Assembly (NCBI GenBank): GCA_028045305.1
Contig: JAOFTV010000002.1
Coordinates: forward strand, 124,001 to 188,000
Reading direction: 5' to 3'
Origin: Opitutales bacterium
GTDB taxonomy: Bacteria; Verrucomicrobiota; Verrucomicrobiia; Opitutales; Seribacteraceae
DNA length: 64,000 nt
Positions 28,776-38,665 of the stretch are shown here, piece by piece. Numbering within the stretch: the stretch's first letter is position 1; every line of letters begins with the position of its first letter. Below the pieces are notes generated by a model, which was not told the DNA's origin, ran no database searches, and saw nothing but the letters and a program-made list of their open reading frames with translations. A program made the translations under genes and the position numbers.

Positions 28776-30395
28776 ATGAAGCGTTACAGTCTCTCCTTGG
28801 TGACAAAATTCACCTGCTTACTTTTTGCTGTTCTGCCCCTTGTTGGAGCGAAGAAACAACAGGATCCGTTTGTCCACCCATTTGCCAATCCCGCACACAA
28901 TCCTGAACTCCCCCAGGTTCTTATCATTGGGGATTCAATATCTATTGCTTACACACCGGCTGTTCGAACCCTTCTCAAGGGCGATGCCCAAGTCCACCGT
29001 CCAACTACCAACTGCAAATGGTCATCATTTGGGGATCAGGAAATTGATAAATGGTTAGGGTCGAAGAAGTGGGATGTTATCCACTTTAATTTTGGTCTAT
29101 GGGACTGGTATGGTTGGAAACAAAAAGAAAAAGCTACTCCCCAATCCTATGCCCAGAATCTGCAAAGAATTGTAAAGAAACTCCGTAAGACAGGAGCCCG
29201 TCTGATTTTCGGATCGACCACACCTCCCTGCCTCAAAAAAGAAAAGTCCTCCAAGGTTTTGGTTTCAATCGAAACCGCTCAATCCTTCAACCGATTGGCA
29301 AAAGAAGTTATGGAAAAGAACGAGGTAACTTTTAACGACTTATTTGCGACTATCGGAGATAATCGTTCCTCCTATCAAAGAGCAGATAACGATGTACATT
29401 ACACCAAAGAAGGCACAAATGTGTTGGCCAATGCCGTAGCTTTGGCCATTCGGGATGCACTTCCGAAGGATAAAGAGAGCCTCACCAAGAAGTCTGTATT
29501 ATTTATCGCTGGAAACACCAAGCACAGGCATGGATTTCATGAATACAAGGCTGGATCGATTCTTCTTGCCGATGCATTAAATGGGAGCGGTCTGCCCATT
29601 GAGGCCAAGGTTCATTGGTATGGATGGCCAGAGGATGAATCTATCTTTGATGGAGTAGATGCCTGCATCATCTACGCAGATGGAGGCGGAGAGTTTGGTG
29701 AGAAGTACGCCTTTCTACAACAAAAGGTCAAAGGGGGCATGGGAATTATGTTCATGCACTATGGGGTGCATCCGACCAAGGAAGTGGGCGAAAAATACTA
29801 CAACCAATGGATCGGTGGATTTTACGATGATGAATTTTCCGTCAACCCAAGCTGGATCGCAGAGATGACTCCCAAAGCGGGTCATCCTGTCTCCCGTGGC
29901 CTTTCCAAGCCCATCCGTGCCTACGATGAATTTTATTACAACCTAAACTTGGATAAATCCTGCAACTATTGCTACCCGCTGGCTACCGCTACTCCAACCA
30001 AGCAAAATGTAATACGCTATGGCAGCAGCAAGTTTTGGAACCGGCAGGCGGAAGAATTACTGGGAACTCCTCAGGCACTGCTCTGGTGCAGAGATCCTAA
30101 AACTGGTGCCCGAGGCGCGGGTTTTGTCGGTGGGCATTACCACAGAAACTGGGCAATTGATGATTACCGCACTTTAATTCTCAACACGATTGCCTGGGTT
30201 GCCCGCGTGGAAGTGCCCAAAGGTGGCGTGCCCTCCGACCCGATCTCCCTCAAAAAGCTCAATGAAAATTTAAACCGTCCGGACAATCCCGAAATCGTGG
30301 AACTTCCTACCTCCGATCTCCTCGAGCAGGAGCCTGCAAAACTTCCCCTGCTCGGGCCTGACGGGCGTATGGCTCCTCGCAAAAAGAAAAAATAG
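28776..30395 (+). CDS. Exported SGNH hydrolase - ThuA fusion protein
   Basis: The signal peptide (MKRYSLSLVTKFTCLLFAVL...) is followed by two modules. Residues ~45-235 form an SGNH/GDSL-like hydrolase: block I IIGDSISIAY with the nucleophile Ser, FNFGLWDW and DVHYTKEGTNVLA with the catalytic Asp/His. Residues ~245-490 form a ThuA-like (class I glutamine-amidotransferase-fold) domain: SVLFIAGNTKHRHGFHEYK, GVDACIIYADGGGE, GIMFMHYGVHP and GGHYHRNWA. ThuA proteins are linked to trehalose/3-keto-sugar use. The tail is Lys-rich (APRKKKK). It is followed 83 bases later by azurin. The same two modules recur in the large protein at 52676, in reversed order. Confidence 0.87.
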   Translation: MKRYSLSLVTKFTCLLFAVLPLVGAKKQQDPFVHPFANPAHNPELPQVLIIGDSISIAYTPAVRTLLKGDAQVHRPTTNCKWSSFGDQEIDKWLGSKKWDVIHFNFGLWDWYGWKQKEKATPQSYAQNLQRIVKKLRKTGARLIFGSTTPPCLKKEKSSKVLVSIETAQSFNRLAKEVMEKNEVTFNDLFATIGDNRSSYQRADNDVHYTKEGTNVLANAVALAIRDALPKDKESLTKKSVLFIAGNTKHRHGFHEYKAGSILLADALNGSGLPIEAKVHWYGWPEDESIFDGVDACIIYADGGGEFGEKYAFLQQKVKGGMGIMFMHYGVHPTKEVGEKYYNQWIGGFYDDEFSVNPSWIAEMTPKAGHPVSRGLSKPIRAYDEFYYNLNLDKSCNYCYPLATATPTKQNVIRYGSSKFWNRQAEELLGTPQALLWCRDPKTGARGAGFVGGHYHRNWAIDDYRTLILNTIAWVARVEVPKGGVPSDPISLKKLNENLNRPDNPEIVELPTSDLLEQEPAKLPLLGPDGRMAPRKKKK

Positions 30396-30478
30396 TTACT
30401 ATCGATCGCCATTCTTAAATTCCTTTTTTTGTTTCAGAATGTTGAATTATACTTGGGCACAAGTGCGGAATCGATAGT

Positions 30479-30925
30479 ATGGGAATTATGAAAACATTCT
30501 TTGCTTTAATAGCTCTTGGTCTATCCGGAGCTTTTCTTCACGCCGATCAAAAGATTACTGTTACCGGTAATGACTTAATGCAATTTGACATCAAGGAATT
30601 CACTGTCTCTACAGGTGAAAATGTGGAACTTGAATTCAAAAACATCGGAAAGATGCCCAAAATCGCCATGGGTCATAACCTTGTAATCTTAAAGGAAGGT
30701 ATAAGCGCTTTAAAATTTGGTCAGAAAATTATGGGCATGGGTGCAAGTGCCACCAACCCCATTCCTGAAGCAAGTAAAGAAGAGGTCTTAGCTGCTACTA
30801 AACTTCTTGGTCCTGACGAGAGTGATACAATTACTTTCACTGCCCCTAAACCAGGTGTGTATCAATATCTTTGTAGTTTCCCCGGTCACTTCGCAATGAT
30901 GCGTGGAACCATGACGGTAAAATAA
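30479..30925 (+). CDS. azu: Azurin (type I blue-copper electron carrier)
   Basis: Periplasmic cupredoxin. The signal peptide is MKTFFALIALGLSGAFLHA; the start is ATG 30479 or the ATG three codons later (30488), which directly begins the signal. The mature domain has all azurin features: a first copper-binding His in MGHNLVIL, and a C-terminal loop YLCSFPGHFAMMRG providing Cys, His and Met. The length of ~127 mature residues fits azurin. It probably accepts electrons from an exported dehydrogenase or donates to a cytochrome or oxidase. Neighbours are an SGNH-ThuA gene upstream and a convergent cytochrome c-propeller dehydrogenase. A strong terminator follows. Confidence 0.95.
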   Translation: MGIMKTFFALIALGLSGAFLHADQKITVTGNDLMQFDIKEFTVSTGENVELEFKNIGKMPKIAMGHNLVILKEGISALKFGQKIMGMGASATNPIPEASKEEVLAATKLLGPDESDTITFTAPKPGVYQYLCSFPGHFAMMRGTMTVK

Positions 30926-30948
30926 TTTACATCCTATTTCTTCACTAA

Positions 30949-30981
30949 AACGCCGGGGCAGATGTCCCGGCGTTTTTTTTT
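30949..30981 (+). terminator. Rho-independent terminator after azurin
   Basis: Stem CGCCGGG (30951-30957) pairs perfectly with CCCGGCG (30966-30972) around an 8-base loop, extended by two A-T pairs and followed by nine Ts (30973-30981). It starts 24 bases after the azurin stop and abuts the stop of the convergent dehydrogenase gene; the A-run/T tail on the opposite strand is short, so it mainly serves azurin. Confidence 0.92.
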
Positions 30982-33115
30982 ACTTGAGATCGGAGAGTTC
31001 TTCCTCAGTCCATGGCAGTAAACGCTCAGTACTTAAGCGATAGTTAGCAATTTCTTGAGCACTCACCGAACCTGATCGATTACCCCAAGCATTTTTAACA
31101 TAGGTTAAGACATCAGCAAGTTGATCATCTTTCATATATCCATGAGGTGGCATAATGGGAGGTATATTTTCGGCGAGTTTTCCATTTACCCTGATGGGCC
31201 CAGACAAACCATGAACAGCCACTCCAATCAAACGTGGCAACGAACCGTTAACCCAGTCACTTTTAGCCAATGTGGGGGCCATGTTCGCTAAACCCTTGCC
31301 ATGAGCTTGGTGGCAAGCCCCGCAACTATTGCCATACAAATCGCGCCCTTTTTTGTAAGAACTATATAATTCCTTATCCCGCTTTACCCACTCCGCAGGT
31401 TTATCCACATAGTTCGCAATCATTCGCTTAGGGTATCCAGACTCAACAACTTTGGAGGCATAGGAAACCAGGGCATGGGGAAAGTCCTCGCTTTGCGATA
31501 TTTTTTGAGCATCTGCTAGGTTGACCTGAGGAAACACCCCCCCGTGCTCCATTGTGTCTCCTGCGGTGCGTAAACCAGTCATGGCTACAAACCAATTAGA
31601 ATCCTTGACCGCCAAGTCAGTGGTTATTGCATCCAATTTCTTCAGTCCAACCAAAGTCCATATTGCATGTACCCGAGCAAATGGAGATGCCTTCCTGTTT
31701 CTAGCCAATTCCTTAACGGTTGGGACCAAGTCTTGACGGTCTCCTTCCACAATTCGCTTTTGGGAACGCAAACGCCACCAAAGATAAGGATGGGATAATC
31801 CAGCAACCAAGTTTTCTGGGCTTGGCTGAGGTTTTTGATCATCTGGTACAATTCGATAAATCCTCCCATGTCCAATATGCTTGTCTAATTCACGCTCTTC
31901 AGACTGCCGGCGTAAATAGGAAGTAAGAAAGCGTTTGTGTTGAATAACTCCTCGGTGGAAATCGACCACATAAAGGCAACCATCCGGACCAATAGTTCCA
32001 TTGACTGGCCTAAAACGTTCATCGGTACTGGAAAGAAATTCTCGTTTTTCCCAAATGGGATCCGCGTAAGTTTGGTGCCGATACCCTTCGGTATATGGAA
32101 AAGGTTTAGCAGGGATAAAAGCACCCACAGTATTGGTACCTGGAGACATCGAAAAAACCGCTCCTTCCCAGGCATCTCCAAATGCACCATGACTGTGCAC
32201 CGCAAGACCACTTATGGTGGTAACGCGGGCCACTCTACCGTCCTCCCTCAAGGAACCAGGCTTATAATTACGGTTTAGGGCGGTATTTGGGCGAATGGCA
32301 AAGACTTCTTTGGTTGGTGGTCCGATTGTCTTTTTCTTCATCGGCCAAGCGTGGTCATAAATACCCCAGTCTCCCAAAAACCATACACTATTACTGTTGT
32401 AAAATAATTTACCGTAGGCATCTGTTGCCATCCCCCACTGCCCTCTCGGACTGGCAGGTGCTTCGATTAACTTCCCCGAACTCCAAGAAACCTTGCGGGA
32501 GGATTTCGAATTGTACATCCAATTATCCAAGGCATAGGAAAGGCCATTCTCGGCATGTTCGATATTATCAAATGCAGAAGTCGCAAAATCCATTAATTTA
32601 GATTTCTTGTCACAGCGCAGATCACCATCTAAATCCTCACAAAACCAAATAGCTCCGGACTCCACAACCAGAACACCTCCCTCTACGAAGGAAAGGCTGC
32701 GTGCATTGATCATGTCTTCCAAAAATGCAGTCGATCGATCCATCTTTCCATCCTTATTGGTGTCTTCTAGAACCATGATCCGACTTTTTCTTTCGTTTTC
32801 GCCAGTGCCATCCAAGTCCTTCATGTAAGTACGAAATTCACAAACCCACATTCTTCCCTGATCATCCCAATCAATAAAGACAGGATCTTTAATCATGGGT
32901 TCGCTCGCCACTAATTCAACCTTGAAACCGGGAGCCACTTTCATCATCGACAAGGATTCCTCGGGAGAATGCAAAGGTACAACCCCTGGAGTCCACTTCC
33001 TCCAATTCAAGGAGTCTAACAGGTGCGGGCTCTTTTCTTTTTTATCGCCCTCCTGGGCATTCATAAATCCCGTAATCAAGGAGAAAAGTGTAAAAAGTAA
33101 AAATAAGAATTTCAT
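30980..33115 (-). CDS. TIGR02604-type membrane-bound dehydrogenase with HEAT-like region and cytochrome c
   Basis: Exported protein (signal MKFLFLLFTLFSLITGFMNA). Residues ~50-430 form a beta-propeller of the PVC 'putative membrane-bound dehydrogenase' type: PGFKVELVASEP, DDQGRMWVCEF, EDTNKDGKMD, GGVLVVESG, IGPDGCLYVVDFHRG and GHGRIYRIVP. Residues ~440-580 are alpha-helical HEAT-like repeats (SPFARVHAIWTLVGL). The C-terminus is a class I cytochrome c: CGACH at ~599 and a later Met candidate in IPPIMPPHGYM. The layout suggests substrate oxidation in the propeller and electron transfer via heme. The substrate is unknown. Convergent with azurin, a plausible electron partner. Confidence 0.9.
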   Translation of the reverse strand: MKFLFLLFTLFSLITGFMNAQEGDKKEKSPHLLDSLNWRKWTPGVVPLHSPEESLSMMKVAPGFKVELVASEPMIKDPVFIDWDDQGRMWVCEFRTYMKDLDGTGENERKSRIMVLEDTNKDGKMDRSTAFLEDMINARSLSFVEGGVLVVESGAIWFCEDLDGDLRCDKKSKLMDFATSAFDNIEHAENGLSYALDNWMYNSKSSRKVSWSSGKLIEAPASPRGQWGMATDAYGKLFYNSNSVWFLGDWGIYDHAWPMKKKTIGPPTKEVFAIRPNTALNRNYKPGSLREDGRVARVTTISGLAVHSHGAFGDAWEGAVFSMSPGTNTVGAFIPAKPFPYTEGYRHQTYADPIWEKREFLSSTDERFRPVNGTIGPDGCLYVVDFHRGVIQHKRFLTSYLRRQSEERELDKHIGHGRIYRIVPDDQKPQPSPENLVAGLSHPYLWWRLRSQKRIVEGDRQDLVPTVKELARNRKASPFARVHAIWTLVGLKKLDAITTDLAVKDSNWFVAMTGLRTAGDTMEHGGVFPQVNLADAQKISQSEDFPHALVSYASKVVESGYPKRMIANYVDKPAEWVKRDKELYSSYKKGRDLYGNSCGACHQAHGKGLANMAPTLAKSDWVNGSLPRLIGVAVHGLSGPIRVNGKLAENIPPIMPPHGYMKDDQLADVLTYVKNAWGNRSGSVSAQEIANYRLSTERLLPWTEEELSDLK

Positions 33116-33245
33116 GATTATCTATCTGTCTATTTGAATTACCCCTCCAAACAACTCGATTGTCACTTGTAAAGCAACTCGATTAATTCGTATCAAAAGT
33201 TTATTATTTATTGCCATTAATAAAACAATCAGGGAAGCAATTATT

Positions 33246-35174
33246 ATGAAATCTCGAATTTTATTTATAATTACCGCGTTGCTACCTTCTTTATTTTTAG
33301 AAGCAGAGCCAGAATCAAAAGAACTATTTGGAAAAAACTTCTCCCATTTGGATCATCTCTCGACCGGACAATGGTGGAAGCGTGCTAGACCTCCAGAAGT
33401 ACCTTCCAAAAAAGGAAAACCTCCCAAACGAATTATTGAATTAAAAGTTCCGCGTGACGAGGTAGTTGCCTTTGCTTTGTATACCCAAGACCTTGGAACT
33501 CTAAAATTAACGGGCCAATTATACCCCCTTATGCCAGATGAAACCCGTACCGTCAGACTAGAGATTAAACAGGGTACAACATGGAAAGAAATTTCCAGGG
33601 TTCAGATCACCTACCCTGGCTGGAGTGCTCACTTTCGTATTAAAAACTGGGATTCGTCCAAGGACACTCCCTATCGGGTAAGGCATGGGAAACGAGCGTC
33701 TTTTAATGGAACGATCCGAAAGAATCCGACCGACCAGGAGACCATTGTTGTTGGAAACTTATCTTGTAATTCCAGCCGTACTAAAGGCCCAAGGCCCCAA
33801 ATTATTGAAAACCTTAAATTAATTGATCCAGACGTATTATTCTTTGCTGGGGACCAGACTTATCACCATACCGAGCACACCGCCGGATGGCTTGAATTTG
33901 GTCTGCAGTTTAGAGAGTTAATGAAAGACCGGCCCACCATCACCATTCCTGATGATCATGACGTTGGGCAAGCTAATCTTTGGGGCGAATCGGGCATACA
34001 AGCAACATCACACGAGGGAAATAGCGGTGGTTACTTCTACCCCATCCCCTATGTCAATATGGTACAACGGCAACAGACTTGGCATCTGCCTGATCCAGTC
34101 GACCCAAAAAAGTTAAAAAGGGGACTAGAAGTATACTTTACCAGGTTACGGGTAGGTGGAATTGATTTCGCCATCTTAGAAGACCGGAAGTTTAAAAGCG
34201 GGCCGTCTGGAAAAATATCTTCCATGGGACCCCGACCCGATCATATCAATGATCCATCCTATGATCGCAACGCGGTTAACCTGGACGATCTTGTACTGCT
34301 CGGCGATCGCCAGTTGAAATTTATTTCCACATGGAGCCAGGACTGGGAAGGTGCCGAAATGAAAGCAGCCCTATCTGCGACAGCGTTTTGCGGAGCGGTA
34401 CATATTCATGGCCATCCGAATAATCGATTGCTTGCCGACTTGGACAGTAACGCCTGGCCCCAAAAAGGGAGAAACAAAGCACTTCGGGAATTACGAAAAG
34501 CATGGGCTCCACATTTATGCGGGGATCAACACCTCGCAGTATTAGTTCAACATGGAGTTGAATCTTATCGGGATGGACCCTTTGCTTTTACAAGTCCAGC
34601 TATTGTGAACACCATCTACGGAAGATGGTGGAAACCAGAGGACGAAAAGCCCGGCTTGCGTCCAATTTCCGACTCCCCCCTTCCCTGGACTGGTGACTTT
34701 GAGGATGGCTTGGGCAATAAGATAACTATGCACGCTTATGCCAATCCCGAAAATCGTCAAAACGAGTTAAAAAGAGCCGATGGTTTTGGAGTGGCCCGTT
34801 TCAATAAAAGAAATAGGACCATAACTTTTGAATGTTGGCCCCGTTTTGCCAAGGTAACTGACGGGGACAAAGCACAATTTGCCGGCTGGCCAGTTACGGT
34901 AAAAATGGCTGATAATGATGGAAGGGAAATCATGGGTTGGTTGCCAAAGCTCGTATTTTCCAAGAAAAATCAAGTGGTTCAAATTAAGAACTTAAAGACT
35001 AAGGAAATCCTCTACACCGTTCGAATAAATGGAAACACTTTTCAACCCAAAGTGTACTCCATGGATCCGCACGAGGTACGACTTGGTAAAAACGGCCCTG
35101 AAACCCAGTTCTTAACAAGTTGTAATCCTGTTAAAGACCCAGCCAAAGCAAAAGTGCTTTCTGTTAATCTCTAA
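33246..35174 (+). CDS. PhoD-like metallophosphatase, exported
   Basis: Signal peptide MKSRILFIITALLPSLFLEA, then an N-terminal beta domain (~60-165) and a PhoD-like alkaline phosphatase/phosphodiesterase core: NLSCNSSRT, DPDVLFFAGDQTYHH (metal-binding Asp, ~200), TITIPDDHDVGQ (Asp-His-Asp, ~235-246) and CGDQHLAVLVQHG (late His). This fits the dimetal PhoD family acting on phosphoesters or phospholipids outside the cytoplasm. At 642 residues it is longer than typical PhoD (~550); the extra length is a C-terminal beta-rich part. Divergent from 30980 and convergent with 35175 (stops adjacent). Confidence 0.85.
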   Translation: MKSRILFIITALLPSLFLEAEPESKELFGKNFSHLDHLSTGQWWKRARPPEVPSKKGKPPKRIIELKVPRDEVVAFALYTQDLGTLKLTGQLYPLMPDETRTVRLEIKQGTTWKEISRVQITYPGWSAHFRIKNWDSSKDTPYRVRHGKRASFNGTIRKNPTDQETIVVGNLSCNSSRTKGPRPQIIENLKLIDPDVLFFAGDQTYHHTEHTAGWLEFGLQFRELMKDRPTITIPDDHDVGQANLWGESGIQATSHEGNSGGYFYPIPYVNMVQRQQTWHLPDPVDPKKLKRGLEVYFTRLRVGGIDFAILEDRKFKSGPSGKISSMGPRPDHINDPSYDRNAVNLDDLVLLGDRQLKFISTWSQDWEGAEMKAALSATAFCGAVHIHGHPNNRLLADLDSNAWPQKGRNKALRELRKAWAPHLCGDQHLAVLVQHGVESYRDGPFAFTSPAIVNTIYGRWWKPEDEKPGLRPISDSPLPWTGDFEDGLGNKITMHAYANPENRQNELKRADGFGVARFNKRNRTITFECWPRFAKVTDGDKAQFAGWPVTVKMADNDGREIMGWLPKLVFSKKNQVVQIKNLKTKEILYTVRINGNTFQPKVYSMDPHEVRLGKNGPETQFLTSCNPVKDPAKAKVLSVNL

Positions 35175-38100
35175 TTAATCCCCGTGCTTAAGAGACTTGG
35201 ATACCCCACGATTCCTACGGGTGGACTCAAGGTAGGCAATAAGGTCACGCAGATCAGGAGTTGATAAGACTTGCCCCATTGGTGGCATAGCAGAAATAGG
35301 AGGTGAAAGTTGGGAAACTTCTTTGCGGGCGAAAGTTAAATCCTTCCCATCCATAGTGATTAGTTTGACCTCTTTCTTATTTTCATTTGCCAGTCTCCCA
35401 GAATAAGCCTCTCCATTTTTAAGAATAACTGTGGAAAGACCATAACCGGGTGTAATCTCTGCACTTGGGGTTACAATCGACTCCAACAATTTTCCACGAC
35501 CAAGGCGTTTTCCGACAAGGCTTAAATCCGGGCCCTGTTCTCCTCCTTTTCCATTTATTTTATGACATTGCATGCAGGCACCCTGCCCTTGAAAGATTGC
35601 CTCTCCAAGGCTTGGATCTCCACCGCTTAAAGCAAGGTTATACATATTATTTTGGTTGGAGGAAAAACTGTTCACTATCGATCGAACCTTAAGATCATTG
35701 GACTGTTTGATGGCCTCGTAAAGGTCGAGCCAGACACTTCGATCAATACCATTCTTTCCTGATCGGGTTTTCCAAAATTCCACCAGACGCTCGGGGTATC
35801 TTTCTCCAATGCTAATAATTGCCTGTTTTGCTAATTCAGGTACACCTTGTAGACGCACTGCTTTTTCAGCCTCTGTAATGGACTCTTCAAGGTTGCGTGA
35901 GTAGGCTTCTCCCAATGCAAGAGCACGTAACCTAGTATCCGAATCTTTTAACAGTTGTAAAAGCAAGCTATTGCTAATTCCACCTTCAGCTTCAAGAAGA
36001 CGACTAAAAAAGGCGACACGCAGCTTACTGGAAAGCCCTTTGTTAAGAACCTGATTCTGCAAGTCATTAAGATTTAATTCGATTCCCAGAACAGCAGAAA
36101 CTTCTGTTGCCAGTGTGAGAAAGTCTGTTCTCTTTTCCTTTTCAAGGTAGCTCTGATAGCGGGAGGCATGCTTGCCAGACAATGCACGGGAATTCTCGCG
36201 TGGATGGGAAGAAGGACGAAATGAACCAAGAATTGGGTCCATACTTGGGTATTCATCCCATTGCTCTAAAGCACGAAAAGCCAAGTTCTGGACTTTACTA
36301 TCAAGAGAAGAATCCATGGCCATATCCAATACCCTTGCAAAACCATCGGCAGTGCCCCACCGGGCAGCAGCCACCAAAAGGCGGGATTGAATAAAAACAG
36401 GCAAGCCCTTGTAGCTTACCTGAAGCAGGCGTGCACCCACCGATTCGTCCACCACCGATGTATCATACAGAGCACGAATTGACTCTGTTCTAACAAGCCT
36501 ACTTGAATCATTAAGAAACTCAGCTACACCCGGATGCTCCTTTTTACGAAGAATAATTACTCCCAGCAGGCGCACCTCAGAAGATGAATGCTCGGACCAG
36601 GATAACGCCTGTTCCACTGTGACAATTCGATCAAAGGCGGAAAGGATCGCATGTCGTAATGTAATATCAAATGAAGCACCTTTATTTCGCTCGGTAGTTT
36701 GGATGAGTGCCTGAATCACCTCCTTATCCCCAACTGGAGATAATCGACCTAAGGCGATCGCACACAAAGATACTACTCTCGGCGAGGGATCTTTGAGGCC
36801 AGCAATCAAAGAGGCACGCGCTTCGTTTATCTTAATATCTCCACAGGTTCGAGCAGCATTAGCACGAAGCTCAGTTATTGGATGAACCAGGCTTTCGATT
36901 AAATATTCCTTGGCATTCTCATTGCCTGAGCGGGCGAGTTGGCCCAGCCCCCAAACAGCATGCAATGGAGCAAGCTCTCCAACCTTGGCCTTTGATAAAA
37001 TATGGGCGAATAATGAGACTGCTGCATCAGCACCTTTCTGTACGATTGCAAATTGGGCTTCCTGCCGCACCCTTTGATCAGAATGCCTTAGAAGACTACT
37101 CAGCTCACTCAAAGTTCGATGAGGAAACCCTTCTTTAACGAGCTGAGCAACTTCTCTTCCTGCCTCTAAAAAAACGGAATCCAACGGTTCTGCAACCTGG
37201 ACACTTCCCTTATCATCTGGCCCCCAACCCGCTCCATATTCAACAAAGAAAACACGCCCATCATAACCAAGCTCTACATCTGATGCATTCAGGGAGGAGA
37301 GGAATGGAGTAACCTCGCCCACCATAAAGCCTGCCCCCCTCGCCTCTATGGGAATCGTTAGCACATTGGACCTCGTGGGCGAACCGCGATAATTACACAT
37401 TAAAAACTTTCCCCGTAATTCAGGGGGAACAGCAGGACCAGTCATAAGAACCACACCCGATGGCCCATTACCCACATGGCCAATCGGCGGGTAAATCCAT
37501 TGGGGAGCCGACTCACTGTACAAATCAAAAGATCCCTCTCCCACCCAAGTCGCCTGCCAAAGGCGAAAATTTCCCCAGTCCAATTTATTGGCATGTTGGT
37601 GGTGTGACTGGTAATCCGCAGTCCATCCCGAATCGGTGTTATCCATTACATAGACCACCCGTGCACGATCGCCAAAGTCTCCGGTGTTATCAAAAGTAAA
37701 GAGGTTTCCTAAATCATCGAAAGCAATCTCCTGTGGGTTACGCAACCCATGAGCATAGACCTCAAAATTCGAACCGTCATCATCACACCGAAAGACAGCT
37801 CCTCGTTGGGGGGCGGATTTTCGAATGCCTGCATCATCAACCACACTGTAACCGCGATCTCCAACCGAGAAATACAGACGACCATCAGGCCCGCGAATTA
37901 CCCCATGTAAATCATGTCCTTTAAAACAAGCCCGCACCCCAAATCCCTCAACCAAGCGGTCATGTTGCTCTGCATGACCGTCATCATCCCCATCGGTCAA
38001 TTTCCGCAAAGCTGGAATACAGGTGTAGTAAACCGCATCTCTTTCAGCCAAGAGTGAGAAGCCTATCCCATCAAGGGTTTCTTTACATCGGCCATCAAAA

Positions 38101-38537
38101 ACTGTACCCAAGTCGGGCACCCCGTTTCCATCTTCATCCACAAAACGCAAAACCCGGTCGGGTGTACCCGTGTACCATGACATTTCAACCTTGTCTTGAT
38201 TACGTCGGTAGCTAGCCAAACGGTCCTCGACCGTTTTCAAATGATAATCCTCCAAAGTAACCCAATCGGCACCCCTCGTATCAGGTACCCCTTTTGCCAT
38301 TCTTCTCGCCTCGTTAATAAAGGCACGCCCTAGGGGATCAAAATCAATCGAAGCAGGCCCATTCATTTTAGGATGAGCCAACCAGGTATTTCCCTTATAT
38401 GCTGGATGCAACTCGCCTCCTTTAAAAGGCCCCAATTTATTAGATAAATCTGAAAACTCAGGGCGCAAATCTCCCACAAGGTTCGTGGTAAAAATAATGA
38501 AAATAATAAATAGGGCCTTAAATAAACAAAACTGCAT
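35175..38537 (-). CDS. Large PVC-type heme-binding dehydrogenase (TIGR02604 propeller, HEAT repeats, TIGR02603 heme domain)
   Basis: 1120 residues, exported (hydrophobic MQFCLFKALFIIFIIFTTNL). The N-terminal propeller (~40-470) shows DPLGRAFINE, DEDGNGVPDLGTVFDG, GPDGRLYFSVGDRGYSV, GLRNPQEIAFDDLGNLFTFD and MCNYRGSPTRSNV. The middle (~480-900) is HEAT-repeat helical (LRANAARTCGDIK, SPRVVSLCAIALGRL). The C-terminal TIGR02603 domain has CMQCHKINGKGGEQGPDL (heme motif at ~989) and SIVTPSAEITPGY. This architecture is characteristic of Planctomycetota/Verrucomicrobiota. Its substrate is unknown; oxidation of sugars or alcohols with electron transfer to heme is the usual guess. Confidence 0.92.
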   Translation of the reverse strand: MQFCLFKALFIIFIIFTTNLVGDLRPEFSDLSNKLGPFKGGELHPAYKGNTWLAHPKMNGPASIDFDPLGRAFINEARRMAKGVPDTRGADWVTLEDYHLKTVEDRLASYRRNQDKVEMSWYTGTPDRVLRFVDEDGNGVPDLGTVFDGRCKETLDGIGFSLLAERDAVYYTCIPALRKLTDGDDDGHAEQHDRLVEGFGVRACFKGHDLHGVIRGPDGRLYFSVGDRGYSVVDDAGIRKSAPQRGAVFRCDDDGSNFEVYAHGLRNPQEIAFDDLGNLFTFDNTGDFGDRARVVYVMDNTDSGWTADYQSHHQHANKLDWGNFRLWQATWVGEGSFDLYSESAPQWIYPPIGHVGNGPSGVVLMTGPAVPPELRGKFLMCNYRGSPTRSNVLTIPIEARGAGFMVGEVTPFLSSLNASDVELGYDGRVFFVEYGAGWGPDDKGSVQVAEPLDSVFLEAGREVAQLVKEGFPHRTLSELSSLLRHSDQRVRQEAQFAIVQKGADAAVSLFAHILSKAKVGELAPLHAVWGLGQLARSGNENAKEYLIESLVHPITELRANAARTCGDIKINEARASLIAGLKDPSPRVVSLCAIALGRLSPVGDKEVIQALIQTTERNKGASFDITLRHAILSAFDRIVTVEQALSWSEHSSSEVRLLGVIILRKKEHPGVAEFLNDSSRLVRTESIRALYDTSVVDESVGARLLQVSYKGLPVFIQSRLLVAAARWGTADGFARVLDMAMDSSLDSKVQNLAFRALEQWDEYPSMDPILGSFRPSSHPRENSRALSGKHASRYQSYLEKEKRTDFLTLATEVSAVLGIELNLNDLQNQVLNKGLSSKLRVAFFSRLLEAEGGISNSLLLQLLKDSDTRLRALALGEAYSRNLEESITEAEKAVRLQGVPELAKQAIISIGERYPERLVEFWKTRSGKNGIDRSVWLDLYEAIKQSNDLKVRSIVNSFSSNQNNMYNLALSGGDPSLGEAIFQGQGACMQCHKINGKGGEQGPDLSLVGKRLGRGKLLESIVTPSAEITPGYGLSTVILKNGEAYSGRLANENKKEVKLITMDGKDLTFARKEVSQLSPPISAMPPMGQVLSTPDLRDLIAYLESTRRNRGVSKSLKHGD

Positions 38538-38665
38538 ATTTTAATCCTATTTATTGAGTTTATCTCAGCAAGTTAAAGACGACTTAATCTAGAAAAGCGT
38601 AAAGTTTTCTGACCAATTCCGATGGTTGACCAGATCTGTTTCGTGCCTCATTTTAAGACGATTAT

